Source: Caryophanales bacterium UBA6259
GTDB lineage: Bacteria > Bacillota > Bacilli > Tepidibacillales > Tepidibacillaceae
Assembly (NCBI GenBank): GCA_002441135.1
Contig: DJVJ01000020.1
Location: 1 to 58,221, forward strand
Length of the DNA stretch: 58,221 bases
Direction: 5' to 3'
A program made the translations under genes and the position numbers. Within the stretch, counting starts at the first letter, position 1. Every line of letters begins with the position of its first letter. Shown piece by piece: positions 16,262 to 24,298 of this stretch. Under the pieces are notes generated by a model that ran no database searches, had not been told where the DNA came from, and saw only the letters and a program-made list of their open reading frames with translations.

Positions 16262-18226
16262 TTGAATAAAAAGGCAATGGAATTATTAGAGTTTAACAGG
16301 ATTATTGAGGATTTAAGTCATTTTGCGATATCCGAAAAAGGAAAGGAAATGATACAAAAATTAGAGCCTTCAGTTGATCTTTCCACCATAAACCATTGGT
16401 TAAATGAAACAACAGAAGCTAAAGAAATTATTAAGAAAAGTTCAAGTATTCCACTTCACCATCTTAAAGGTATTGATGGAATACTCCAAAAACTCGATAA
16501 AGGAGGCAATTTAAATCCAGGCGAATTATCAAATATTGTTGGTTTCTTAAAGAATGGGAAAAAATTAAAAATTTTTATGAAAGATAAAGAGTTTATTGCT
16601 CCAACGATTTCTACTTATGCTTATTCTATTTATGATCTTAATGAATTGAGCGAAGAAATAGAAAAAGCTATTCGCTATGATCAAATAGATGATAACGCGA
16701 CACAAAAACTGAGCAAAATCAGAAAAAACATTACAAAAATCGATGAAAAAATCAAAGAAAAGCTCCATCATTTTTTGAGTTCTAGCACCTATAAGGACTT
16801 TATTCAAGAAAATATTGTAAGTATTCGTGATGGTCACTACGTTATCCCCATTAAAAATGCATATAAAAATAACATTGAAGGTAACGTTTTAGATCGATCC
16901 TCGAGTGGTTCAACTGTTTATGTAGAACCGAAGGCAGTAAAAAAGCTACAGGAGGAGCTAAATGAATTAAGGGCCAATGAAGAAGAAGAGGTTTATCAAA
17001 TTCTAACCTATCTAACTGGAATCGTTGTTGGATACAGACATGCGCTTTCGATCAATATGGAAACAATGGTTCATTACGATTTTATATTTGCAAAAGCAAA
17101 ATATAGCCAATTAATTGACGGAAACCAAGTTAAGGTAAACACGAAAAAAATTATAAAGCTTTACAATGCAAAGCATCCTCTAATTGGAAAGCTTGCTGTC
17201 CCCCTTGATTTTTATATTGGAGAACAATTTAAAACCCTAGTGATCACCGGACCAAACACAGGTGGTAAAACAGTGACCTTGAAAACAGTCGGTCTCTTAA
17301 CCATGATGGCTCAATCTGGTCTTCATGTTCCTGCTGGCCAAGAAAGTTCTGTCTCCATCTACACGGACATTCTTGTTGATATTGGGGATGGGCAGAGTAT
17401 TGAGCAATCATTAAGTACTTTTTCATCGCATATCAGTAATATAATCTCTATTATTGAGCTTGCAAGCAAAGACACATTAGTAATTCTTGATGAACTAGGT
17501 GCTGGAACCGATCCAAGTGAAGGTACTGGTTTAGCGATATCTATTCTAGAGCAAATACATCAGCAAGAGGCAACTACGATCGCAACGACTCATTTTAGTG
17601 AAATTAAGCATTTTGCTACAGACCATCAAGGATTTGAAAATGCTTCTATGGAATTTGATATCTATTCTCTTAAACCAACCTACAAATTAAATATTGGGAG
17701 ATCTGGAGAAAGTAATGCATTCTTAATTGCACTTCGTTTAGGTATGAAAGCTCAAATTGTTGAAAGAGCCCATGAAATCACTTATAAAGAATTCAAGACC
17801 TATGATTATCATTTTACTAATAATCCTATCGACAACACTTATAAAGAAACAACATCTAAAATTAAAGAAGAGCATGTAACAAAGGCAATAGAAACAGAAA
17901 AGAAAGATAAAGTTAGAAATGAACTAAAAAAATCAAAACAAAGAGATACCTATCAGTTAGGTGACTCTGTCCTGATTAAAAGCTTAAATAGTGTAGGAAT
18001 TGTTTGTGAGTTGGAGGATAACCGCGGAGAAATTGGTGTGATGGTTAAGAAGAAAAAGTTAAAGATAAATAAAAAAAGAGTCTCTCTATTCATCGAAGGA
18101 AAAGAATTATACCCAGAAGATTACGATCTAGATATTGTCTTTGAATCAAAAGAAAACAGAAAAAAAAGTAACCTTCTTAAACGAAAACATGTTGAAGGGA
18201 TGGTTATTTTTAAAGAATTGGATTAA
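16262..18226 (+). CDS. MutS2 paralogue lacking the Smr domain
   Basis: 654 residues starting with TTG behind AAGGAGG. The MutS-type core and clamp are followed by a MutS ATPase domain: Walker A ITGPNTGGKT near residue 328, then DELGAGTDPSEG near 410 and ATTHFSEIKHF near 440. Residues about 560-610 resemble the KOW-like module of MutS2 (YQLGDSVLIKSLNSVG). The protein then ends without the about 80-residue Smr nuclease domain of canonical MutS2 (around 785 residues). MutS2 proteins act on collided ribosomes or branched DNA. Loss of Smr suggests a non-cleaving, ribosome-acting version. The leader with an upstream ORF and terminators supports induction by translation stress (inference). Confidence 0.85.
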   Translation: MNKKAMELLEFNRIIEDLSHFAISEKGKEMIQKLEPSVDLSTINHWLNETTEAKEIIKKSSSIPLHHLKGIDGILQKLDKGGNLNPGELSNIVGFLKNGKKLKIFMKDKEFIAPTISTYAYSIYDLNELSEEIEKAIRYDQIDDNATQKLSKIRKNITKIDEKIKEKLHHFLSSSTYKDFIQENIVSIRDGHYVIPIKNAYKNNIEGNVLDRSSSGSTVYVEPKAVKKLQEELNELRANEEEEVYQILTYLTGIVVGYRHALSINMETMVHYDFIFAKAKYSQLIDGNQVKVNTKKIIKLYNAKHPLIGKLAVPLDFYIGEQFKTLVITGPNTGGKTVTLKTVGLLTMMAQSGLHVPAGQESSVSIYTDILVDIGDGQSIEQSLSTFSSHISNIISIIELASKDTLVILDELGAGTDPSEGTGLAISILEQIHQQEATTIATTHFSEIKHFATDHQGFENASMEFDIYSLKPTYKLNIGRSGESNAFLIALRLGMKAQIVERAHEITYKEFKTYDYHFTNNPIDNTYKETTSKIKEEHVTKAIETEKKDKVRNELKKSKQRDTYQLGDSVLIKSLNSVGIVCELEDNRGEIGVMVKKKKLKINKKRVSLFIEGKELYPEDYDLDIVFESKENRKKSNLLKRKHVEGMVIFKELD

Positions 18227-18252
18227 TATCTACTTGGTTTCCATCCACTTTT

Positions 18253-18282
18253 TTTACACATCGTCTAAAGCTAATGTATAAT
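18253..18282 (+). promoter_or_regulatory. Promoter of mnmH
   Basis: TTTACA (18253-18258), an 18-base spacer and TATAAT (18277-18282). The expected start point is about 40 bases before the mnmH start codon. Confidence 0.7.
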
Positions 18283-18328
18283 AGGTAATAATACTTATTA
18301 TGACGAATCATTACTTGAGGTGAATTGT

Positions 18329-19390
18329 GTGTTTAGAGATATAGCATATGAGGAAGTTGATTTAAAAAAGGATAAATACTTATTAATTGATGTGCGGTCA
18401 GAAAATGAATACGAAGAGGCCACCATTCCTGGTGCGATTAATATACCTTTGTTTAACAATGAAGAACGTGCACAAGTAGGTACTGTTTATAAGCAGGAAG
18501 GACCATTATATGCGCGTGAGCTAGGTTTAAAGATTGTATCCCCTAAGATTCCTTCTTTAGTTCAAGCGGTTCGAGACAATTTAAAAGAAGATCAATATCC
18601 TCTTTTCTTTTGTTGGCGGGGCGGAATGCGTAGTAAATCAATGGCAACCTTTTATGATTTAATTTATCCAAAAACCTTTCGTTTAGATGGTGGATATCGA
18701 GCCTACAGAGAATATATTTTGGAGAAAATAGCGGAATTCAACGTTGAGATTCCTGTTTTTACTCTTCATGGTGTAACTGGCGTAGGAAAAACAATACTGT
18801 TACACAAGCTTAAAGCAAAGGGAGTTTCTGTAATTGATTTAGAAGGTTTGGCTGCACATCGAGGATCTGTTTTTGGTGCCATTGGGTTAGAGCCTAATAA
18901 TCAAAAAACTTTTGATTCTGCTCTTTTTGAAAACTTAAAAGTGGTTAATCAAACCGATGCTGTAATCATCGAAGCAGAAAGTAAACGGGTAGGAAAAATA
19001 AGTGTCCCTGATAATATTCTTTTAGCCAAAGAGCATGGTCATCACGTTCTTATTGATGCGTCATTACCAATACGAATTCAACGAATTTTGGATGAATATC
19101 AATTAGATAAAAATAAAGAACAATTTGTGGATGCATATCTTCGTATTGAACGAAGAATTCCAACAGAGTTTCGCCCAATAATTCGAAATTTTATTGATAA
19201 TAATGATTTTTATCATGTGATTGAACTCTTACTGCTTCAATACTATGATCCAAAATATCAATTTTCAACAGATCAATATGAAGGAAACTTTTTTCAGGTC
19301 AATAGTGATGATTTAGATAAAGCTGCGGATGAAATTTTCCAATACATCCAACAAATAATCCAAAATAAAGAAACAATATCAATAAAATAA
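18329..19390 (+). CDS. mnmH: tRNA 2-selenouridine synthase MnmH (SelU/YbbB)
   Basis: About 353 residues. It converts 2-thiouridine at the wobble position of certain tRNAs to 2-selenouridine using selenophosphate. The N-terminal rhodanese domain has LIDVRSENEYEEATIPGA and the active-site loop FFCWRGGMRSKSM (Cys). The C-terminal part carries a P-loop GVTGVGKTILL. The open frame starts at GTG 18320, but the GTG at 18329 has GAGGTG placed six bases upstream and is preferred. With SelB nearby it shows that selenium is used for both protein and tRNA. Confidence 0.94.
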   Translation: MFRDIAYEEVDLKKDKYLLIDVRSENEYEEATIPGAINIPLFNNEERAQVGTVYKQEGPLYARELGLKIVSPKIPSLVQAVRDNLKEDQYPLFFCWRGGMRSKSMATFYDLIYPKTFRLDGGYRAYREYILEKIAEFNVEIPVFTLHGVTGVGKTILLHKLKAKGVSVIDLEGLAAHRGSVFGAIGLEPNNQKTFDSALFENLKVVNQTDAVIIEAESKRVGKISVPDNILLAKEHGHHVLIDASLPIRIQRILDEYQLDKNKEQFVDAYLRIERRIPTEFRPIIRNFIDNNDFYHVIELLLLQYYDPKYQFSTDQYEGNFFQVNSDDLDKAADEIFQYIQQIIQNKETISIK

Positions 19391-19398
19391 TACTCATA

Positions 19399-19463
19399 AA
19401 ACACTCCAATCCTCCCAAAACTAATGGTAATAAAGTACCTAATAGGAGCGATGTGGAGTGTTT
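19399..19463 (+). promoter_or_regulatory. Long-range hairpin covering the protease start codon
   Basis: A 10-bp perfect inverted repeat pairs 19399-19408 with 19454-19463. The 3' arm TGGAGTGTTT contains the GTG start codon of the protease (19458-19460). The ribosome site TAGGAG lies in the 45-base loop. If formed, the stem would mask the start codon. Confidence 0.5.
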
Positions 19464-21263
19464 AATTATCAAAAGGGTATTTTCTCTTCTGTCATCATCT
19501 TTAGTGTTCTACTCACCTTCACCCTTTTTTCAAATCAAAAATTTATTCCCAATCAAATTAATAAACAAAATGCTCGTGTGGAAAAAAAGCAAGAAAGTAA
19601 TCTTGTACATCAAGACGCGACAATTAGTGCTCAGATGAATTTTAATCATATGATCAATCAATTACAAAAGGATTTACAAAATATAACTTTAAATGAGAAT
19701 GAATTAAAACGGTTTATTTCGGAAAAATATCCACAAATTGTTTCTATACAAAGCATTAAACCTAAAAAAACACTTTCTTTAGATCACTATTTAAATCAAG
19801 AGCAAGAAAATACTGAATACCCAATCACAAGTGATGGAATGGATTATTATAAAAAGGCAAAAATCAATGTGCATCAAAAAAATTATGAAATCAACGTGAA
19901 GTTAAACCTGTCAGATATCGAGAAAAAACAACAACTTAGAATGTTTACTGTTACTCATTTACAAAATCATCGATGGAAAACTGTTCCAACTAAATATAAT
20001 TCAAAGAAAAAATTAAGCAGAGGTATAGATAGCTCACTACCTGATTTATCGCCTAATCCAGAAGAAAAAGGGCTAAGCCATTATATTCAAAATGAAGTTG
20101 TTATTAAGTTTAAGAAGGATACCACGGATCAACAAATAAAAGAAACATTAAATGCCTATAAACTGACATTGAAGCGACGTTTGGACCATACCATTGTGGC
20201 CACTTGCCCGAAAAGAACAACTAAAACATTAATATCTGAAATTGAAAACGGAAAAAAGTTTGAACATATTGAATATGTAGAGCCTCATTTTATATATATG
20301 ACCAACACAATCATGAAGAGCAATATACCTAAGGAATTAGTTCCTAATGACAGCCTATATTCAGAGTATCAGTGGAATTTACCAATTATAAATACAGAAG
20401 CAGGTTGGGAATTTACGCGAGGAAAAGAAGATGTTGTTATTGCTGTTATTGATACTGGGGTAGATATTGAACATCCAGAATTTGCAGGGAAAATAGTGGA
20501 TGGATATAATGTAATTGATCCAACCCTTCCACCAATGGACGATGATGGACACGGAACCCATGTTGCTGGCGTTATCGCAGCCAACACCAATAACCAAGAA
20601 GGAATTGCTGGGATCACTTGGTTTAATAAAGTAATGCCAATTAAGGTTTTAGATCAATCTGGTGCCGGAACCATGTTTGATGTAGCGGAAGGTATTTTAT
20701 GGGCGGTTGACCATGGCGCAAAAGTAATTAATATGAGCCTAGGCAATTATGCCGAATCGCAATATTTACATGATGCAATCCAATACGCACATTCCAAGGA
20801 TGTAGTTATTGTTGCGGCGACCGGAAATGACAATACAAATGAGTTAGGCTATCCAGCGGCATATAAAGAGGTGATTGGGGTTTCGGCTGTAGATAACCGT
20901 TTGGAGAGAGCAGAGTTTTCTAACTATGGGGATTATGTTGATGTGGTTGCTCCTGGAGTCAACATTGCAAGTACGTATCCCAATAATCAATATGCTGCAC
21001 TTTCTGGTACATCAATGGCTAGCCCTCATGTTGCCGCTTTAGCAGGTTTAATCCGTGCATATCGGCCAGAGCTTTCCAATGATGAGGTAATAAAAATCAT
21101 CATCAATACCGCTACTGATCTTGGAGATAAAGGAAAAGATATCTGGTTTGGAGCAGGTCAAATCAATATGGCCAAAGCATTAAAAGACTCCATCAACCAA
21201 GAGCATACTTTTGTTAATTGGTTGATTCATTTTAAAACGAACTTAGATAAAGTAAATGAATAA
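19458..21263 (+). CDS. Subtilisin-like serine protease (S8), exported
   Basis: 601 residues with GTG start behind TAGGAG. Residues 7-27 are hydrophobic (signal peptide or anchor). A propeptide of about 270 residues includes an I9-like or fervidolysin-like stretch (NEVVIKFKKDTTDQQIKETLNAYKL). The catalytic domain has Asp332 (AVIDTGVD), His365 (DGHGTHVAG) and Ser519 (SGTSMASPH), with the oxyanion Asn in AATGNDN. It probably matures by autocleavage before about residue 305. It lies alone between mnmH and a terminator. Physiological substrate unknown. Confidence 0.93.
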   Translation: MFNYQKGIFSSVIIFSVLLTFTLFSNQKFIPNQINKQNARVEKKQESNLVHQDATISAQMNFNHMINQLQKDLQNITLNENELKRFISEKYPQIVSIQSIKPKKTLSLDHYLNQEQENTEYPITSDGMDYYKKAKINVHQKNYEINVKLNLSDIEKKQQLRMFTVTHLQNHRWKTVPTKYNSKKKLSRGIDSSLPDLSPNPEEKGLSHYIQNEVVIKFKKDTTDQQIKETLNAYKLTLKRRLDHTIVATCPKRTTKTLISEIENGKKFEHIEYVEPHFIYMTNTIMKSNIPKELVPNDSLYSEYQWNLPIINTEAGWEFTRGKEDVVIAVIDTGVDIEHPEFAGKIVDGYNVIDPTLPPMDDDGHGTHVAGVIAANTNNQEGIAGITWFNKVMPIKVLDQSGAGTMFDVAEGILWAVDHGAKVINMSLGNYAESQYLHDAIQYAHSKDVVIVAATGNDNTNELGYPAAYKEVIGVSAVDNRLERAEFSNYGDYVDVVAPGVNIASTYPNNQYAALSGTSMASPHVAALAGLIRAYRPELSNDEVIKIIINTATDLGDKGKDIWFGAGQINMAKALKDSINQEHTFVNWLIHFKTNLDKVNE

Positions 21264-21279
21264 GATTATATATATAAAA

Positions 21280-21307
21280 AAAGCATCTGGTTTTTTCCAG
21301 ATGCTTT
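21280..21307. terminator. Bidirectional terminator between protease and selenoprotein genes
   Basis: Arms AAAGCATCTGG (21280-21290) and CCAGATGCTTT (21297-21307) pair around a T6 loop. A-runs and T-runs on both sides allow use by both converging genes. Confidence 0.85.
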
Positions 21308-21329
21308 CGTTTTAATATCTCAATGCAAA

Positions 21330-21983
21330 TTACTGAAGAATTTGCATTATTTTTTCTAAAATAACTTCTTCAGGTACAGCACCTTCTTGCTCTGCTTTAC
21401 CATCATTAATAACAGTTTTAGGTACACCCATTACATTGAATTGACTAGAAAGCTCAGGGAATTCCATTGCTTCAATCATTTCACCACGAATATGTGGATT
21501 TGCTAATGCCATATGATGAGCCACGCGAACCGCGCGAGGACAGTATGGTCAGGTAGGTGTTACGAAAACTGAAATTTTTACATCTTGAGTAATATTCTTT
21601 AATTGATCTAATGTTGCCTGAGATAATGTTGTCTTATCATTTGCAACATCAATAATATCTTCAATTAGTGTTCCAAACTCATATCCAGAAGGAATACCAT
21701 AGAAGCGAACCCCAGTATCTGTACCATCTTCCTTTACAAAAACAATTGCAGGGAATTTGTCTACATCAAGACGGCTTACCTCATCTGCGTTTTCTTCCTT
21801 GTCTAAAATTTGCAAATCAATATGATCAGATAGTTCTGCAAGCTCTTCTAGAATTTCTCTAGTATCGTCACAATAGTCACAACCATCTTTTGCTCCAAAG
21901 AAACGAACATGTGCAGTACCTTGCATTTGATCGTTAAACATGCCTTTTATCGTTTCTTTATCTTTTTCATCAATTTTAGCCAT
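21330..21983 (-). CDS. Selenocysteine-containing protein disulfide oxidoreductase (UGA at 21551-21549 read as Sec)
   Basis: A two-thioredoxin-fold oxidoreductase of 217 residues. Domain 1 has C35-D-Y-C38. Domain 2 has Sec145-P-Y-C148 in the context VFVTPT-U-PYCPRAV, where family members have TP.CPYCP. The frame is open on both sides of the TGA and the C-terminal domain continues normally to the cis-Pro loop NVMGVPKTVIND. Standard calling would give a 144-residue truncated protein plus a 64-residue fragment. The start ATG at 21983 follows AAGGAGATGAGAGA. A SECIS-like hairpin follows the UGA and SelB is encoded at 12793. The likely role is thiol-disulfide exchange or peroxide/disulfide reduction in the cytoplasm. 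A pseudogene with a nonsense mutation is the alternative, made unlikely by TGA falling exactly on the catalytic Cys. Confidence 0.92.
21521..21551 (-). promoter_or_regulatory. SECIS-like element downstream of the Sec UGA
   Basis: In the mRNA the UGA (21551-21549) is followed after 16 bases by loop CGGUU (21532-21528). The loop is closed by CGCG/CGCG, then a U-U mismatch and two more C-G pairs (21539-21538 with 21522-21521). A short GC stem, 16-base spacing and a G in the second loop position agree with the known bacterial SECIS pattern. It lies wholly within coding sequence, as bacterial SECIS do. Confidence 0.75.
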
Positions 21984-22116
21984 TCTCTCATCTCCTTCCA
22001 CTTGTTTGAAAATTCGTTACATCAATTTTCCTATTCGGTTTGATGTATGATTCTAAAAGTTGTATGTATAAAACCTAGAGGTTTTACCATCATTATGAGG
22101 TAACTTACCAAACCAA

Positions 22117-22536
22117 TTACTCGATAAATCCTTGATCAATTAAAGCTTGAACTGCATCTTTAGCATTACCTTTAGCACCAACCACTATTTTAATTTGTGT
22201 TTCGTCCATTACCTTTTGCATTCCTGGACCCGCATGATCTAATAAAACCATGTCTACCTTTTGTTCCACTAAGAAATTTTTGATTCCTTCATGGTGACCA
22301 GGTTGATGATGGTGATGGTGACCGTGGTCGTGATCATGATTGTGGTCATGATTGTGGTCATGATTGTGATCGTGATCGTGGTGGCCATGATCTCCATGTG
22401 TTTCTTCAAATGGAGCATTAACTTCATCCCAATTTGTTACTGCCTTATTTTCAATTGTTGCAATGGCTAATGTGTTTGCACGTCCAAAATGAGCATTAAT
22501 CATACCATTTGGTAATACAGCTACTGCTACTCTCAT
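22117..22536 (-). CDS. His-rich dinitrogenase FeMo-cofactor (NifX/NafY-like) family protein
   Basis: 139 residues. Residues 1-45 (MRVAVAVLPNGMINAHFGRA) and 83-139 (VDMVLLDHAGPGMQ, VVGAKGNAKDAVQALI) form the small ribonuclease-H-like NifX/NifB-C fold. Residues 47-82 are an inserted tract with 20 His in 36 positions, mostly His-Asp and His-Asn steps, a likely metal-binding loop for Ni, Zn, Co or Cu. No nif genes are present, so general Fe-S or metal chaperoning is more likely than nitrogenase assembly. AGGAGGTG precedes the ATG. Confidence 0.85.
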   Translation of the reverse strand: MRVAVAVLPNGMINAHFGRANTLAIATIENKAVTNWDEVNAPFEETHGDHGHHDHDHNHDHNHDHNHDHDHGHHHHHQPGHHEGIKNFLVEQKVDMVLLDHAGPGMQKVMDETQIKIVVGAKGNAKDAVQALIDQGFIE

Positions 22537-22569
22537 TTTTTAAGCACCTCCTAATTATGGGAAATTAGT

Positions 22570-22585
22570 ATACCCATAAGGGTAT
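22570..22585. promoter_or_regulatory. ATACCC-N4-GGGTAT palindrome upstream of the His-rich gene
   Basis: A 6-4-6 inverted repeat, ATACCC ATAA GGGTAT, sits 34 bases before the start codon. G/C-tract palindromes of this kind are used by the CsoR/RcnR/CstR family (Cu, Ni/Co or persulfide sensors). A metal- or sulfur-responsive operator fits the His-rich product. Regulator not in the window. Confidence 0.5.
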
Positions 22586-22653
22586 CTTATAATAATTCTA
22601 ATCAAAATGCAATTCTTAACTCTAAATCAAGTATAATATCTCATTCTAAAAAC

Positions 22654-22697
22654 ATAAAAAGGAAACGATATTTACCACTAAAGTATATCGTTTCCTT
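22654..22697 (-). terminator. Intrinsic terminator of the fixABCX operon
   Basis: Thirteen-base arms 22659-22671 and 22685-22697 pair perfectly. On the minus strand TTTTTATG follows. It lies 13 bases after the fixX stop. Confidence 0.9.
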
Positions 22698-22709
22698 CTT
22701 GTTTAGTTT

Positions 22710-23006
22710 TTATGCTAATCTAAATACTACTCCTAAGCCACCCTTAGGATATTTCCACTCAATATTATCATGAGGACAGCCGATACGGCAGCTACCACAT
22801 TCATGACATCCTTCAAATCCCACAAACATTCTTTCTCCTTCCCACTTATAAACCTGAGCTGGGCAGAAAACAGTACAATGTTTTTCTTCACATTTTGTTT
22901 TGCAAATATTGTGGTCCTTAATATGAAGATGGGATTCTTTATCACTCACAAAACGAGTCAAATACTGTAAATCGTCGACATTAACCTTTTTCAATGGTTG
23001 ACTCAT
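22710..23006 (-). CDS. fixX: Ferredoxin-like protein FixX
   Basis: 98 residues. The Cys pattern CKTKCEEKHCTVFCP followed by CHECGSCRIGCP supports the FixX/ETF-QO type iron-sulfur protein that pairs with FixC and passes electrons to quinone. The ATG at 23006 overlaps the fixC stop (TAATG) and has GGAAGGTG upstream. An earlier ATG in frame lies inside the ribosome site and is rejected. Last gene of fixABCX. Confidence 0.95.
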   Translation of the reverse strand: MSQPLKKVNVDDLQYLTRFVSDKESHLHIKDHNICKTKCEEKHCTVFCPAQVYKWEGERMFVGFEGCHECGSCRIGCPHDNIEWKYPKGGLGVVFRLA

Positions 23007-24298
23007 TATTTCATCACCTTCCATGCACGGTATAGGTCACGAATCGTACTAATTGTGCCTTTTTCTTGTACCATACCCATAACTTTCTTTTGTTTATCCC
23101 ACTTAGATACACCATCAACTGTGAACATTTCACTAGCTGCACGATTCATCATTGGAATATATTCCTTGAAGTATACTGGATTACGATCTAATGTATGTGC
23201 TGCATCTTTATATTTCTTCAAGTCTTGACCAACAAAGCTGTTCATCAAGTTAGTGCGATATGCATCAAGTATATTAGCAGAGAAATCATTTACTTGCTTC
23301 GCCATGATTACTGTTTCTGCAGCCATTCGTCCTGAAGCCATTGCTAGGTTTGAGCCTTCACGATGGATTCCATTTACTAATTGAGCTGCATCTCCAACAA
23401 CCATAACGCCATGATCCACTAGCTTAGGAATAGAATGGTAACCACCCTCAGGAATTAAGTGTGCAAGATATTCCTTAGGCTCTCCACCTTGAATTAACTT
23501 TCTAACAACTGGATGTTGCTTTAGTGTTTCAAGTAATTCATAAGGCTTCATTCTATTTTCCATTAATCCAGATAGTAATGTACCAACACCAATACTTATG
23601 CTTTCTTTATTGGTATAGATAAAGGACGTTCCAAGCAATCCCTTTGTAGAATCACCAAATAATTCGATAGTAGCTCCTTGATTTGGCTCTAAATTAAAGC
23701 GATCTTCAATCTTTTCCGCAGGAAGATTGATTACCTGCATTACTGCTAATGCTACTTCACTTGGTTTTAATTCTTTGTGGAAGCCTAACTGCTTTGCTAA
23801 TAAAGAGTTTACACCATCTGCTAGAATAACTACATCTGCATATACGTCTCCGTTAGGACGGTCAGTTCTTACACCAATCACTTTTCCATCTTCAACAATT
23901 GCTTCAGTAACAACTGTTTCGTTGATTAACAAAGCGCCTTGCTCTACTGCTTTTCCTGCAAACCATTGGTCAAACTTTGCACGTAATACAGTAAAGTTGT
24001 TGTGTGGAGCTTCTGCCCACTCAAGACCTTTATATCCCATTTGGAATACTGATTTCTCATCCATCATCCAGAAGTTTTGTTGTACAATAGGGCGTTCTAA
24101 TGGAGCTGATTCTAAGAAATCAGGTACGATTTCTTGTAACTGATGGCGATAGATTACTCCACCCATTACGTTCTTTGAACCTGGATATTCTCCACGTTCA
24201 AACATAATCACGTTTAGTCCTGCTTTTGCTAAGGTATGAGCAGCAGCAGAGCCTGCAGGACCGGCACCAACTACGATTACATCAAATTTTTCAGCCAT
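23006..24298 (-). CDS. fixC: Electron transfer flavoprotein-quinone oxidoreductase FixC
   Basis: About 430 residues. The N-terminal FAD-binding motif VIVVGAGPAGSAAAHTLAKAG, the VILADGVNSLLA strand and VVGDAAQLVNGIHREGSNLAMASGR (GD motif) are those of FixC/ETF-QO flavoproteins. It takes electrons from FixAB and hands them to FixX and the quinone pool at the membrane. Start at ATG 24298 after GGGGAGAG. It overlaps fixB by 8 bases. Confidence 0.95.
   Translation of the reverse strand: MAEKFDVIVVGAGPAGSAAAHTLAKAGLNVIMFERGEYPGSKNVMGGVIYRHQLQEIVPDFLESAPLERPIVQQNFWMMDEKSVFQMGYKGLEWAEAPHNNFTVLRAKFDQWFAGKAVEQGALLINETVVTEAIVEDGKVIGVRTDRPNGDVYADVVILADGVNSLLAKQLGFHKELKPSEVALAVMQVINLPAEKIEDRFNLEPNQGATIELFGDSTKGLLGTSFIYTNKESISIGVGTLLSGLMENRMKPYELLETLKQHPVVRKLIQGGEPKEYLAHLIPEGGYHSIPKLVDHGVMVVGDAAQLVNGIHREGSNLAMASGRMAAETVIMAKQVNDFSANILDAYRTNLMNSFVGQDLKKYKDAAHTLDRNPVYFKEYIPMMNRAASEMFTVDGVSKWDKQKKVMGMVQEKGTISTIRDLYRAWKVMK

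Noticed and set aside
21524..21551. TGA as a nonsense mutation or a boundary between two separate genes
   Set aside because: The second part has no ribosome site, the frame is continuous, and the TGA falls on the catalytic Cys codon with SelB present.
23727..24143. 138-codon plus-strand ORF over fixC
   Set aside because: Antisense shadow; no ribosome site and no family pattern.
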